Below, one piece after another: positions 44,577 to 54,134 of a stretch of 64,000 bases of DNA; within the stretch, counting starts at the first letter, position 1, and the number at the start of each line of letters is the position of its first letter. The position numbers were made by a program, and so were the translations under genes. The notes under the pieces are model-generated. The model was given only the letters and a program-made list of their open reading frames with translations. It did not search any database and was not told the origin of the DNA. Origin of the DNA: Paenibacillus sp. Soil522 (GTDB lineage Bacteria; Bacillota; Bacilli; Paenibacillales; Paenibacillaceae); the NCBI RefSeq assembly GCF_001428245.1, contig NZ_LMRV01000110.1, positions 27,313 through 91,312 on the forward strand, written 5' to 3'.

Positions 44577-45605
44577 TTAACTCCTTTTAGTTACAGTTAG
44601 TATAGATGATTCGCGAACGATCAGCCTGTGCGGAATAATCATGCGGTTTTGATGCACGCTTCCTTCTTGAATGAAACGGATTAACATTTGCGAAGCGGTG
44701 TAGCCAAGCTGGTATGTTCCGATATCAATGGAGCTGATCGGGGGAGTGGCAAGCTCGGATAATGCAATGTTATTGAAGCTTACAATGCTTAGATCATCCG
44801 GTACTTTATAACCAAGCTCAGTCAGGCCGCGCAGTACGCCGAAGCCGACGACATCGTCAATGACGACTAAGCCGCTTGGTCTCTCGGGCAGGCTCATTAT
44901 GAACGACATGGCGCGATAGCCGCTTTGCTGCAAAAACTCGCCCTCAACGATCCATTCCGGTCTTACCGGCAAGCCGGCTTCGCGCATGGCTCTGCGGTAA
45001 CCTTCCATCCGGTCATGGGCAACGGTTAGTGAAGGCGGTCCGCTAACGAAGCCGATTCTTTCATGGCCTTGGAGAATTAAATGCTGCGTCGCGTCATATG
45101 CGGCGATCTCATTGTTATTGTCGACAGATAAAATATTAGGATGATCATCGGTGCGGCCAATTAATACGGTAGGGAACTCATGCTTGTTCAATAGATCGAT
45201 CAAAGGGTCATTTACCCGGGAGGATAACAAAATAACGCCATCTACCCGTCGTCCAAATACGAGGCGGGATACCGTTTCGGTCTCATCGCTCGGCGAGGTG
45301 GCTGCCGTCAGCAGCATATCGTAACCCGCCCGCGTCGATTGCGTCAGTATTCCGCGCAGCAATTCTCCGAAGAAGAAATCCTGAAACAGCTCTTCGGCAG
45401 GACGGGGCAGCATAATCGCCAGCGTTTGAGTCGTCTTAGAGACAAGGCTTTTGGCCATTGCATTCGGATGGTAGCCCATTTCTTCCATAAACCGTTTAAC
45501 CTTCTGCGTAGTAGCTTTACTGATTCGAGGGTGATTGGATACGACCCTGGAAACCGTTGAAGGAGATACCCCGGCAGCTTTTGCAATATCTTTAATGGTT
45601 ACCAT
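44577..45605 (-). CDS. malR: LacI-family transcriptional repressor (MalR-like)
   Basis: Sugar-responsive DNA-binding repressor of 342 residues. HTH and hinge at the N-terminus: MVTIKDIAKAAGVSPSTVSRVVSNHPRISKATTQKVKRFMEEMGYHPNAMAKSLVSKTT, followed by the periplasmic-binding-protein-like sensor domain ending MIIPHRLIVRESS. The ATG at 45605 is chosen because AGGGGG lies 10 bases upstream; a TTG nine codons earlier overlaps that site. It is divergent from malEFG and adjacent to maltodextrin genes, which identifies it as the maltose-type regulator. Operators of the TGCAAACG type lie in the divergent region and upstream of the amylopullulanase gene. Confidence 0.88.
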   Translation of the reverse strand: MVTIKDIAKAAGVSPSTVSRVVSNHPRISKATTQKVKRFMEEMGYHPNAMAKSLVSKTTQTLAIMLPRPAEELFQDFFFGELLRGILTQSTRAGYDMLLTAATSPSDETETVSRLVFGRRVDGVILLSSRVNDPLIDLLNKHEFPTVLIGRTDDHPNILSVDNNNEIAAYDATQHLILQGHERIGFVSGPPSLTVAHDRMEGYRRAMREAGLPVRPEWIVEGEFLQQSGYRAMSFIMSLPERPSGLVVIDDVVGFGVLRGLTELGYKVPDDLSIVSFNNIALSELATPPISSIDIGTYQLGYTASQMLIRFIQEGSVHQNRMIIPHRLIVRESSILTVTKRS

Positions 45606-45787
45606 ATTAATTTTAGCCCCCTGCTTGCGCAATCGTGTGCTGTATATGCTTCATCCTAATGCAACTGTTGTCTAAAAGTAAATATATATCTTAAGAAAGC
45701 GTTCCACAAATGTTATAAAACTGAATGAGAGAGAGAGAATCGGTGAAAATCGAAGATAACATCTTATTTCTTTCAAATATTGAACTG

Positions 45788-45801
45788 TGCAAACGTTTTA
45801 A
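45788..45801 (+). promoter_or_regulatory. MalR-like operator overlapping the malE promoter -35
   Basis: TGCAAACGTTTTAA within TGTGCAAACGTTTTAACA. It overlaps the -35 box at 45798-45803, a position suited to direct repression. Confidence 0.6.
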
Positions 45802-45826
45802 CAAATCCCACACTCTGTTGTATGAT
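45798..45826 (+). promoter_or_regulatory. Promoter of the malEFG-amylase operon
   Basis: TTAACA (45798-45803), 17-base spacer, TATGAT (45821-45826). It would give a leader of about 290 bases before malE. Confidence 0.5.
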
Positions 45827-45836
45827 GAAATCACGA

Positions 45837-45850
45837 ATAGAACGCTTTCA
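45837..45850 (-). promoter_or_regulatory. Possible CcpA cre site
   Basis: On the minus strand TGAAAGCGTTCTAT matches the cre consensus TGWAANCGNTNWCA through position 12 and lies at the expected malE transcription start. The 3' end deviates. Confidence 0.35.
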
Positions 45851-45925
45851 ATTCCATTATGTTAGGTTGATAAACGTGTGAAACGATAAAAAATCCGATT
45901 ACACGGCATTTTCCAGCTGTGCTTG

Positions 45926-45939
45926 TACAAACGTTTGCA
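45926..45939 (+). promoter_or_regulatory. MalR-like operator in the malE leader
   Basis: TACAAACGTTTGCA within the near-palindrome GTACAAACGTTTGCAC (45925-45940). It closely resembles the operator at 7694-7707 and, like it, lies about 90 bases after the predicted start. Confidence 0.65.
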
Positions 45940-46125
45940 CAGGTTCTGATCTATGCTTTTTCATAAGCATGCCGGTCAGCCGGGTCAAGGTCTCGGAATA
46001 CTCCGCAGAGCATATTGTTTGCACGAATTCAGCATTTTATGAAAATGAGCTGATGGAATGGAATGGATTGGATGGCACTATTCCGAAAAAGGCATGAAAC
46101 ACATTATGGAGGGGGATCACCTAGC

Positions 46126-47451
46126 ATGAAAAAGTGGTTTGTAATGTCATTAATCGCAGCTTTGTTTATCGTTTCCGCTTGTGGCGGCGCGACAAACGGA
46201 GGCAAAACAGAGAATGCTGGCAACGCTGCGAAAGCTCCGGCGAACAATACAGCGGGCAACACGACTGAAGGCGCTGCCGATGCCGATGCAGAGAATATCG
46301 TTCCGGAAGAAGGCGCATCGCTGCTCGTATGGGAAAGTAAAGAAGAGCGTCCTTTCGTTGAAGCCATCGCAAAGGAATTTACTGAAAAGTACGGCATTGA
46401 AATTAAATTCGAGGAAATCGGCGCAGGCGATCAAGTCAACAAGCTGATCACCGACGGCCCTGCCGGCCTTGGCGCAGACGTTGTACTGTTCCCGCATGAC
46501 AACCTTGGCAAAGCGGTTACAGCCGGATTGATTTTGCCGAATGATTTCTACGAAGAGCAATCCAAAAGCGCAAACTCGGAAATCGCTGTAAATGCGGTAA
46601 CTTATGACGGCGTACTATATGGATATCCGCGTTCTGTTGAAACATACGCATTATTTTATAACAAAGCACTTATTACTGAGGTTCCCAAAACGTTTGACGA
46701 CATCGTTGCGTTTGCAAAAACGTTCAATGACACAAAAAATAACAAATACGCTCTGATGTGGGATGTAGGAAACTTCTACTTCAGCTATCCGTTTATCTCG
46801 ACTGGCGGTTATGTCTATGGCGATAACGGTCAGAACAAAGACGACATCGGCCTCAACACGGAAGGCGCCATTAAAGGTCTGACCTACTACGGTTCCCTGA
46901 AAAACAGCATTTTGCCATTGAACTCCGGCGATATCAACTACGATATTAAAAAAGGTTTGTTCACTGGCGGTACACTGGCTATGGATATTAACGGTCCATG
47001 GACCATCGGCGACTACAGAAACGCAGGAATTGATTTCGGCGTAGCTCCATTGCCAAGCATCAACGGCCAACCTGCTTCTTCCTTCTCCGGCATTAAAGCT
47101 TGGTACGTTAACTCATTCTCGAAATACCCGAATGCAGCGCGTCTATTCTCGTACTTTGCATCGACTAAAGAAGCGCAGCTGAAAGATTTCGAGCTTACAG
47201 GTGCTATTCCTTCGAACCTTGAAGCGGCTGCGGATCCTACCGTGCAAGGAAATGAAATTGTTAAAGGCTTCCTGGAGCAATTTAACCAATCGACGCCAAT
47301 GCCGTCCATTCCTGAAATGGGCAACGTTTGGAGCCCGATCGGTGCAGCATTCGCTGACGTGTGGAATTCCGGCAAGGATGCGAAAGAGGCGCTTGACAAT
47401 GCCGTTCAACAAATTAAAGACGCTAACAACGGCGCAGCGGCTGCAAAATAA
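46126..47451 (+). CDS. malE: Maltose/maltodextrin ABC transporter substrate-binding lipoprotein
   Basis: Surface lipoprotein that binds maltodextrins for MalFG, 441 residues. The signal peptide MKKWFVMSLIAALFIVSACGG has a lipobox with Cys at residue 20, then a Gly/Asn/Ala-rich linker. Mature-domain features: LLVWESKEERPFVEAIAKEF, GLGADVVLFPHDNLGKAVTAG, DGVLYGYPRSVETYALFYNK, MDINGPWTIGDYRNAGIDFG. The ATG at 46126 follows AGGGGG; an earlier in-frame ATG (46063) adds a non-signal extension. It is the first gene of a four-gene operon and is divergent from malR. Confidence 0.92.
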   Translation: MKKWFVMSLIAALFIVSACGGATNGGKTENAGNAAKAPANNTAGNTTEGAADADAENIVPEEGASLLVWESKEERPFVEAIAKEFTEKYGIEIKFEEIGAGDQVNKLITDGPAGLGADVVLFPHDNLGKAVTAGLILPNDFYEEQSKSANSEIAVNAVTYDGVLYGYPRSVETYALFYNKALITEVPKTFDDIVAFAKTFNDTKNNKYALMWDVGNFYFSYPFISTGGYVYGDNGQNKDDIGLNTEGAIKGLTYYGSLKNSILPLNSGDINYDIKKGLFTGGTLAMDINGPWTIGDYRNAGIDFGVAPLPSINGQPASSFSGIKAWYVNSFSKYPNAARLFSYFASTKEAQLKDFELTGAIPSNLEAAADPTVQGNEIVKGFLEQFNQSTPMPSIPEMGNVWSPIGAAFADVWNSGKDAKEALDNAVQQIKDANNGAAAAK

Positions 47452-47469
47452 TATCGTTTCATGAGGGTA

Positions 47470-47495
47470 CACCCGCCGAATCGATTCGGCGGGTG
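47470..47495. repeat. Perfect 26-base palindrome between malE and malF
   Basis: The stretch is exactly self-complementary, with CACCCGCC at one end, GGCGGGTG at the other and AATCGATT in the middle. No T-run follows, so it is not a simple terminator. A hairpin here would shield malE mRNA from 3' decay and lower malFG expression. Confidence 0.75.
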
Positions 47496-47570
47496 AACCG
47501 ATGTTTATAAGCTATCCATGCTGGATGCGGCACAATGTTTTTTTAGATGAAAGGAAGGGAGCCAGGCGGG

Positions 47571-48884
47571 ATGAATCGTCATCGCAGCACCGCGGCTATA
47601 TTGTCGTTACTCGTAATGGGTCTTGGCCAATTGTATAACCGCCAATTTATTAAAGGCTTAATCATGCTCGCTGTCGAAGCGGCAGCGCTTATGTATTTTG
47701 TTCCGAATATAGGAAGAGCCGTTTGGGGAGTTGTAACGCTAGGAGAGAAAACGCAGGGGCTTGAGAAAATCGGGAGAATTAGTGTGGCCGTCAAAGGAGA
47801 TCATTCGATCTTTCTCTTAATCAGCGGATTAATAACGTTAATCTTATTTTTGATTTTTGTCATTATCTATGTAATGAATATCCGCGATGCATACCGAAAC
47901 GGCAAGCAGAGAGATGAAGGGACAGTGCCTGTAAGTTTCCGGCAAACGCTGGCTTATGTGACGGACCGCAACTTTCCGTACCTGATGCTGACACTCCCGG
48001 CGCTAGGAGTATTGTTTCTAACGATCATGCCGATCATCTTCATGATCATGCTTGCTTTCACGAACTATGCGTCGCCTGATCATATTCCGCCAGCTAAGCT
48101 GGTTGACTGGGTAGGCTTTCAAACGTTCGCTAACCTGCTGACGCTCAAAACATGGAGCCATACATTTGTTGGCGTATTTACTTGGACGATTATATGGGCG
48201 GTTATCGCAACTGTAACGACTTATTTCGGCGGCCTGCTTGTTGCGCTGCTGATTGAACAGAAGGGCATTCGCTTCAAAAAGCTTTGGCGGACACTGTTCA
48301 TTATCCCGTATGCGATTCCGCAGCTTATTTCCCTGCTCGTTATGAAAAATTTGTTTAACGGGCAGTTTGGTCCGATCAATCAATACTTAGGACACTTTGG
48401 CCTCGGCAAGCTGCCTTGGCTGACAGACCCGTTTTGGGCGAAGGTTACTGTAATTTTGGTTAATATGTGGATCGGGATCCCGGTATCTATGGTTCTTATT
48501 CTTGGCGTATTGACTGCTATTCCGAAAGACCTGTACGAGGCGGCGGACGTAGACGGAGCGACAGGCATCCAGAAATTCAAGATCATTACTTTGCCATTCG
48601 TCTTGTTCTCGACCGCGCCGATTCTGATTACGCAGTTTGCCGGCAATATGAATAACTTTAACGTTATTTTCCTGCTTACGAACGGCGACCCGGTTAAAGG
48701 CAATTATCAATTTGCGGGGAGCACGGACTTGCTTGTAACCTGGCTGTATAAGCTGACGCTGAACAACAGCCAATTCAATATGGCATCTGCGATCGGCATC
48801 ATCATCTTCTTGATCGTGGCGTCGTTCTCCATTTACAACTACCGCCGCTCGCGGTCATTCAAAGAGGAGGATATGATTCAATGA
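47571..48884 (+). CDS. malF: Maltodextrin ABC transporter permease MalF
   Basis: Inner-membrane subunit of the maltodextrin importer, 437 residues. The N-terminal 90 residues hold extra hydrophobic segments (AAILSLLVMGLGQLYNRQF, MLAVEAAALMYFV), as in other Gram-positive MalF proteins. The core has about six helices and the EAA loop EAADVDGATGIQKFKIITLPFV. The ATG at 47571 is preceded by GGAAGGGAG; an in-frame ATG at 47547 lies upstream of that site. The stop overlaps the malG start. No ATPase gene is in the operon, so a shared MsmX-type ATPase elsewhere is expected. Confidence 0.93.
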   Translation: MNRHRSTAAILSLLVMGLGQLYNRQFIKGLIMLAVEAAALMYFVPNIGRAVWGVVTLGEKTQGLEKIGRISVAVKGDHSIFLLISGLITLILFLIFVIIYVMNIRDAYRNGKQRDEGTVPVSFRQTLAYVTDRNFPYLMLTLPALGVLFLTIMPIIFMIMLAFTNYASPDHIPPAKLVDWVGFQTFANLLTLKTWSHTFVGVFTWTIIWAVIATVTTYFGGLLVALLIEQKGIRFKKLWRTLFIIPYAIPQLISLLVMKNLFNGQFGPINQYLGHFGLGKLPWLTDPFWAKVTVILVNMWIGIPVSMVLILGVLTAIPKDLYEAADVDGATGIQKFKIITLPFVLFSTAPILITQFAGNMNNFNVIFLLTNGDPVKGNYQFAGSTDLLVTWLYKLTLNNSQFNMASAIGIIIFLIVASFSIYNYRRSRSFKEEDMIQ

Positions 48885-49726
48885 AAATGGGCCGTAAAAC
48901 CGCTAACTTCGTGCGTCTGACGCTTAGCTATCTCGTTTTGATCGCGATAGCCGTCTGCGCCATTTATCCTGCTCTTTGGGTTCTGCTGTCATCGCTCCGT
49001 CCGGGCACGGCTCTATTTAGCGAAAGTCTTATCCCGGATACGTTTACGCTGGTTCATTATAAGGAATTGTTTACGAATCCAAGCTTCCGCTACGGCGTCT
49101 GGTACTTGAATACGTTGAAAATAGCTACGATGACGATGATTTTCTCAACCATTCTGGTCACGCTCAGCATGTACGCGTTATCGCGCTTCCGCTTCAGGGG
49201 CCGCAAGATGACGTTGACGTTTATGCTTGTCCTCGGCATGTTTCCCGGATTTATGAGCATGATCGCTATTTTCATTTTCTTGCTGCAGCTTAACCTGCTG
49301 GATACGCATTCCGCTCTTATTCTCGTTTATTCCGCTGGCGCTGTGCTTGGCGGGTTTGTCGTCAAAGGCTTTTACGATACGATCCCGCGCAGCTTGGATG
49401 AAGCGGCCCGCATCGACGGCGCTTCCCATGTGCAGGTATTCATCAAAATTATGCTGCCCCTGTCACGTCCGATGCTTACCTATGTGGCGCTGACGACATT
49501 TACAGGGTCATGGGTCGACTTTATTTTTGCCAGATTGGTGCTCCGCAGCAAAGAAAACTGGACGCTCGCAGTCGGCATGTGGGATCTCGTCAACTCTTAC
49601 CAAAACAGCAACTTTACACTGTTCGCTGCAGGCGCGGTGCTGATTGCGATTCCGATTACACTGCTGTTTGTCTTCCTGCAGCGCTTCCTTGTGCAAGGGC
49701 TGATGTCCGGCGCATCGAAAGGATAA
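48881..49726 (+). CDS. malG: Maltodextrin ABC transporter permease MalG
   Basis: Inner-membrane partner of MalF, 281 residues with six helices. Features: YLVLIAIAVCAIYPALWVLLSSLRPG in the first helix, the periplasmic WYLNTLKIATMTMIFSTILVTLSMYALSRF, and the EAA loop DEAARIDGASHVQVFIKIMLPLSRPMLTYV. The ATG overlaps the malF stop (ATGA). The amylase lipoprotein gene begins four bases after its stop, so all four genes share one transcript. Confidence 0.95.
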   Translation: MKMGRKTANFVRLTLSYLVLIAIAVCAIYPALWVLLSSLRPGTALFSESLIPDTFTLVHYKELFTNPSFRYGVWYLNTLKIATMTMIFSTILVTLSMYALSRFRFRGRKMTLTFMLVLGMFPGFMSMIAIFIFLLQLNLLDTHSALILVYSAGAVLGGFVVKGFYDTIPRSLDEAARIDGASHVQVFIKIMLPLSRPMLTYVALTTFTGSWVDFIFARLVLRSKENWTLAVGMWDLVNSYQNSNFTLFAAGAVLIAIPITLLFVFLQRFLVQGLMSGASKG

Positions 49727-49730
49727 GGGG

Positions 49731-51395
49731 ATGAACGATAAAATACTGCGTTTTGCCGGATCCATTTTGCTCTGCTCGCTATTGCTGGCTCTATTGGCGT
49801 CTTGCTTCTCGGACGAAGGAAATCAGGGCGGGAAAGCGGTAGTTGCGCCAGCACCTCAGGCGGCGGAGGAAGTGCCAGGCGGGGAGCCTGCCGCTGTTTC
49901 CTATACGGTTGATGAGCAGCCGGGCAAGGTATATTATGAAATATTCGTCCGTTCCTTCTATGATACGAATGGTGACGGAATCGGCGATTTGAACGGCGTA
50001 ACCGCTAAGCTCGATTATCTGAAGGAGCTTGGCATTGGCGGCATTTGGCTCATGCCCATCAACGCTTCGCCCAGCTACCATAGCTACGACACGACAGATT
50101 ATTACGCGGTTAATCCGGAGTACGGCACGCTGGACGATTTGAAGAAGCTGATGGATGAAGCGCATAAGCGTGATATCAAAGTCATTATGGATCTTGTCGT
50201 CAATCATACGAGCAAGGAGCATCCTTGGTTTAAGGAAGCGCTAGCTGATGAGAATAGCCCGTACCGCAGCTGGTATACCTTTGCGAAGTCGGATGAGCAG
50301 GTGAGAGCGGACGGCGCGTTAGGCGGCGATCCTTGGCACGGCTTCGGCAGTTACAAATATTTGGGCGTCTTCTGGGAGGGCATGCCGGATCTGAATTTTG
50401 ACGAGCCGAAGGTTCGCGAGGAAATGATTAAGATCGGACAATTTTGGCTCGGGCAGGGTCTCGACGGCTTTCGTCTTGATGCAGCTAAGCATATTTACGG
50501 CGATTTCGCGTCGACGGCCAGTACGCCGGAAATTCAAGTGAAGAACAAGGCATGGTGGCAGGCGTTCCGCGCAGGCATGAACAAAGTGAAGCCGGATGTC
50601 TATTTGATCGGAGAGGTATGGGATTCGCTGACCGTCATTGCGCCTTACTTCGATCATGCGCTCGACTCTGCGTTCCACTTCGATCTTGCAGGGCGCTTGC
50701 TCAGCGCAGCGGATGCAGAGCAAGATGTTGACCTGGCTTTTTCGCTTGGCCGCGCTTATGGCGTTTACGAGAAGTCTTCCGGCGGAAATTTCGTCGATGC
50801 GCCGTTTCTGAGCAACCATGACCAAAACCGCGTCATGACCGTATTAAACGGCAATATCGATCATGCAAAGATGGCTGCAGCTATGCTGCTTACTCTTCCG
50901 GGCACGCCTTTCCTCTATTACGGCGAGGAGCTTGGCATGAAGGGCGCTAAGCCGGATGAGTACATCCGCGAGCCGATGCGCTGGTATAGCGATCCAAGCG
51001 GAGGCGAAGGGCAGACGACTTGGGAGATTTCCCGCTATAATGCGGAGGCGGGTGCGGTATCTGTAGAGGCCCAGACGGAGGATAAACAGTCGATGCTGAG
51101 TCATTACCGCGAGCTTATCAAGTGGCGGAACGAGGAGCCTGCTTTGAGTGACGGGGGAATAGCGGAGTTTAAGCTGGAGCCTGCTAATAAGAAGCTGAGC
51201 GCTTATATTCGCGTCATTGCGAGTGAACGGGTGCTAGTCGTGCACAATTTATCCGGTGAACAGCAAACAACTGATTTGCTGCCGTCCAAAACCTATGGTA
51301 TGTTTCAGGAGCTTATCCATGCGACAAGCGCCAAAACGAATCTGGATGGAAGCAAGCTGACTATGCCGGCGTACAGCACGGTTATTATCAAATAG
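49731..51395 (+). CDS. GH13 alpha-amylase-family lipoprotein of the mal operon
   Basis: Surface-anchored glucan hydrolase of 554 residues. Signal peptide with lipobox LLASC (Cys about residue 25), an Ala/Pro/Glu linker, then the GH13 barrel from about residue 65: YYEIFVRSFYDTNGDGIGDLNGV, KVIMDLVVNHTS, nucleophile D250 (GFRLDAAKH), acid E295 (YLIGEVWDS), D364 (FLSNHDQNR). It ends with a beta domain. It resembles the alpha-amylase/maltogenic group that sits in maltodextrin operons and would feed short dextrins to MalE. AAGGATAAGGGG precedes the ATG; it follows malG by four bases and ends at a strong terminator. Confidence 0.93.
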   Translation: MNDKILRFAGSILLCSLLLALLASCFSDEGNQGGKAVVAPAPQAAEEVPGGEPAAVSYTVDEQPGKVYYEIFVRSFYDTNGDGIGDLNGVTAKLDYLKELGIGGIWLMPINASPSYHSYDTTDYYAVNPEYGTLDDLKKLMDEAHKRDIKVIMDLVVNHTSKEHPWFKEALADENSPYRSWYTFAKSDEQVRADGALGGDPWHGFGSYKYLGVFWEGMPDLNFDEPKVREEMIKIGQFWLGQGLDGFRLDAAKHIYGDFASTASTPEIQVKNKAWWQAFRAGMNKVKPDVYLIGEVWDSLTVIAPYFDHALDSAFHFDLAGRLLSAADAEQDVDLAFSLGRAYGVYEKSSGGNFVDAPFLSNHDQNRVMTVLNGNIDHAKMAAAMLLTLPGTPFLYYGEELGMKGAKPDEYIREPMRWYSDPSGGEGQTTWEISRYNAEAGAVSVEAQTEDKQSMLSHYRELIKWRNEEPALSDGGIAEFKLEPANKKLSAYIRVIASERVLVVHNLSGEQQTTDLLPSKTYGMFQELIHATSAKTNLDGSKLTMPAYSTVIIK

Positions 51396-51402
51396 AATCG
51401 AT

Positions 51403-51440
51403 AGAGGGAATCGCACAGCGGGTGCGGTTCCCTCTTTTTT
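51403..51440 (+). terminator. Terminator of the malEFG-amylase operon
   Basis: AGAGGGAAtCGCAC (51403-51416) pairs with GTGCGgTTCCCTCT (51422-51435), followed by six T. Confidence 0.92.
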
Positions 51441-51561
51441 GCAAGACTACGGTTTTATTCCTAATACGCAGGTCTATGGTTCTCGGGAGGGATGCGTTTA
51501 TCTTTAATAAATATTAAGATAATTAAAGACATTTATTGTAAATGAAAGAGAGGGCGTTGTT

Positions 51562-52869
51562 ATGAAGCGTATTTTGTCAGTGCTTATGGTGCTTTTCTTG
51601 CTTCTGTTCTTCGTAGGGACCGTATCTGCAGTGCCTGCGAATGAAGGTACGATAAACTCTTATGACCTTGCTTTGCAAGCATTAAAAGGAAAAGACAGCG
51701 TAACCGATTTGTATGTCAAGATTACTCCTAAATCAAATGAAATGATCCCCCCGGACATACTCAAGAAAATCCAGCTTAAGTCCTACGATTTGGAAGGAAA
51801 ACTCATCTACGCCAAGAATCTCTTCAACGTTGCCGCTTCCCCGGAACTAACCGATATAAAGCTAAATGATTTTGAAAGATACCAATCGTTAGAAACAAGG
51901 ATTCATGTACAAAATGATCAGACAGCGGACGAGGAAGTGTTAAGCGGAAAAACAAACGTCCTGCTCAAACCGGATCTTGTTGTCGATAAAGTGCAAGCGA
52001 CAGATAAGGTCAAAGTAAATGAACCATTCTCCGTAACCGCGAATATTAAAGAACTGAACGGAGATGTCGGCGCTATAGCAAACGTGCAGATCCTTGATGG
52101 TTCCAATGTGCTTGATACCGCAGAAAGGTTAGTGGTGAATGCAGGGGGACAAGCACAAGCCGCTTTTATGCTGACTCTTGCCAAAGCCGGAACATACACG
52201 CTTAAAGTGAACATTACCGGTGTGGAACCGGGGGATTATGCCGACTCCAACAATGATATGACATTTACGATTGAAGCTGTTGAAAACAACAAAACCGTGG
52301 AGTACCATTCACATTACGAATACACATCAGATTATGAAATCAACTGGAAAAGCCAATACAATGAATCTCATCAAAAAGGCTCTTCGGAAACGTTCGGCGT
52401 ATATACCTTTACCCCTGATCAAATCAACCCGGAAGAAGTAAAACTGACGCTGACCAGCGAAACGGGCAAGCAAAAGACAGCAAACGTGACTTTGTCTTAT
52501 GAGGATACAAGGGACGGTTACACCTATTGGTCCGGATCTGATCCATCAACGAGTACGTCGGTGCGGGCTTATCAAAATTCAGAGGGTACTAATTTAGAAG
52601 TCGTTCAATATATTGACCATATAACCAGTTGGGATACGGGTTCCGGGGATTACAATGAGACTGGCGATAAATATTTAGGAGCAAAACAAACGGTTTCGGT
52701 CCATTTAGACATTTTATCGGCCAATGGTACCTATTACGGCGATAGCTATTCCATCGCTCTGAAGCCGTTTTACAACACTTGGGATTATGTCGATCCGCGG
52801 GAGCCGGGCCATGAAACGCGGAATTGGGGACAATACAACAGTTACTCCGGTTTAAGCGAAGGACAATAG
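51562..52869 (+). CDS. Secreted protein with CARDB domain
   Basis: Exported protein of 435 residues; the function is not recognised. A signal peptide (MKRILSVLMVLFLLLFFVGTVSA) is followed by an N-terminal region of about 110 residues, then a CARDB (cell-adhesion-related, Ig-like) domain at about 135-225 with LLKPDLVVDKVQATDKVKVNEPFSVTANIKELNG and GTYTLKVNITGVEPGDYADSNNDMTFTI. The C-terminal 200 residues are Tyr/Ser/Asp-rich and look beta-stranded, with no wall anchor. AAGAGAGGG precedes the ATG. The protein is probably released, perhaps a matrix or binding protein; this is inference. Confidence 0.8.
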   Translation: MKRILSVLMVLFLLLFFVGTVSAVPANEGTINSYDLALQALKGKDSVTDLYVKITPKSNEMIPPDILKKIQLKSYDLEGKLIYAKNLFNVAASPELTDIKLNDFERYQSLETRIHVQNDQTADEEVLSGKTNVLLKPDLVVDKVQATDKVKVNEPFSVTANIKELNGDVGAIANVQILDGSNVLDTAERLVVNAGGQAQAAFMLTLAKAGTYTLKVNITGVEPGDYADSNNDMTFTIEAVENNKTVEYHSHYEYTSDYEINWKSQYNESHQKGSSETFGVYTFTPDQINPEEVKLTLTSETGKQKTANVTLSYEDTRDGYTYWSGSDPSTSTSVRAYQNSEGTNLEVVQYIDHITSWDTGSGDYNETGDKYLGAKQTVSVHLDILSANGTYYGDSYSIALKPFYNTWDYVDPREPGHETRNWGQYNSYSGLSEGQ

Positions 52870-53042
52870 ATAGTTCCATTGTAGGCGTCAAGTAGCCCCC
52901 ACCCTACGAGTGATGAATATTTCTTATGATCTTTTATCATAAATATTATTTATAATTAACCCCGTTGATAGAAGAACTGGAGGGATCGCCGCGGTAGATC
53001 ATTGCCTTACTTCAATATCCCAATCTTCTGCAAGCACGCACG

Positions 53043-53677
53043 CTAATTGACATTTCGGATCGGCTTCATGCGGCTGTACGCTATACTGCCGATAAGGAGC
53101 ATAGTGGTGCCGCTTATCGTTATGATAATAGCCGGTCCATTGATATCGGAAAGGGTGGAAAAGACGGTTAACCCGATAGGGGGCGAGGCGCTCGTCAGCG
53201 CACCGAGCAGTCCGAACACTCTGCCCTGCAGAGCAGGCTCAATGATTACCCGGAGAACGATAAAGATAATGGTCGTACTGAACGAGAACAGAAAGCCGAC
53301 GGGTAAAATGAGCGGCAGGGCTATCGCAGCAGTCGCCATCTGGGCAATCACAATGAATAACGGCCCCATCAGGATCATGCTCCCAATGATCCATTTTCCC
53401 CTGTTTTTTAGCCGCTGATCAAGCCGCATAATGAGGAGGGAGCCGATCACGTAGCCAAGCGGGATGCAGGCTTCCAGCAAACCGAATACGAAAGGCTCTG
53501 CCTTCCACTCCTGAACTGCCATCACTTGAATAAGCATAAACGTAGACAGAAAGAAGAACATGACGAGCGGAAGCAGGATGAGGGCAGCTTTGGCAAAAGT
53601 ACATGCCAGACGTAGCGGAAGCCGTCCATTAAATCATGTTTAATGACGCTTGCGGCTTCGTGGCATCCGTTGAGAAC
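53043..53677 (-). pseudogene. MFS transporter remnant (C-terminal half plus frameshifted piece)
   Basis: The 172-codon main frame (53043-53561) gives the second half of a major facilitator transporter: MFFFLSTFMLIQVMAVQEW, GLLEACIPLGYVIGSLLIMRL, the cytoplasmic LKNRGKWIIGSM, GFLFSFSTTIIFIVLRVIIEPALQGRVFGLLGALTSASPPIGL. Upstream coding continues in other frames: TFAKAALILLPLVMFFF, then HEAASVIKHDLMDGFRYVW at 53605-53677, needing a frameshift to join. The N-terminal six helices are gone. It cannot make a working transporter. Confidence 0.75.
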
Positions 53678-53817
53678 GGTAATTAATAGCCTCATTTCGG
53701 CAAGAAAGGCTCATTTTGAGGTTAAATGATTGGTTTGACCGAAATAAGCCCCCGTTGTTCCGCTATTTTCCTAAGAATGCTTAGTTTTCGATGAATAAGG
53801 CCTATTATTACCGTAAT

Positions 53818-54018
53818 TTAGTCGCAAGCAGGTGCTGCAGCTTGACGGCATGCAGCCGTTCGCAGCTTTTTGCTGCTATACAAAGTAAGGCCAGTAGCTG
53901 GGACTCGCTCTAACTTTAATGGCCCATTCAAGGGATCATCAATAAGCTTCATCATTAGCTGAAAGGCTTCTTCGGATTTGCGGTTATCGTATTGAATCCG
54001 AGTCACTGCCTCCGGCAC
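53818..54018 (-). pseudogene. Fragment resembling a LacI-family regulator C-terminus
   Basis: The stretch VPEAVTRIQYDN resembles the VPxDVSVIGFDD motif of LacI-type regulators. It is followed by KSEEAFQLMMKLIDDPLNGPLKLERVPATGLTLYSSK, which fits their last helix and strand. DNA-binding and most of the sensor domain are missing, the residues between these motifs are deleted, and the end runs into unrelated sequence. It lies in the same decay zone as the MFS fragment, so both may come from one lost sugar locus. Confidence 0.4.
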
Positions 54019-54134
54019 GGCAAGCCCATTAGACTGGCACCTAAATAAACCATTACGAATAACTTGTTATAGCTTCGCTTTTCGAGAAATGAGGGATTTA
54101 TATAAGACACAACAGTGATTACCTTGCAAGAGGC

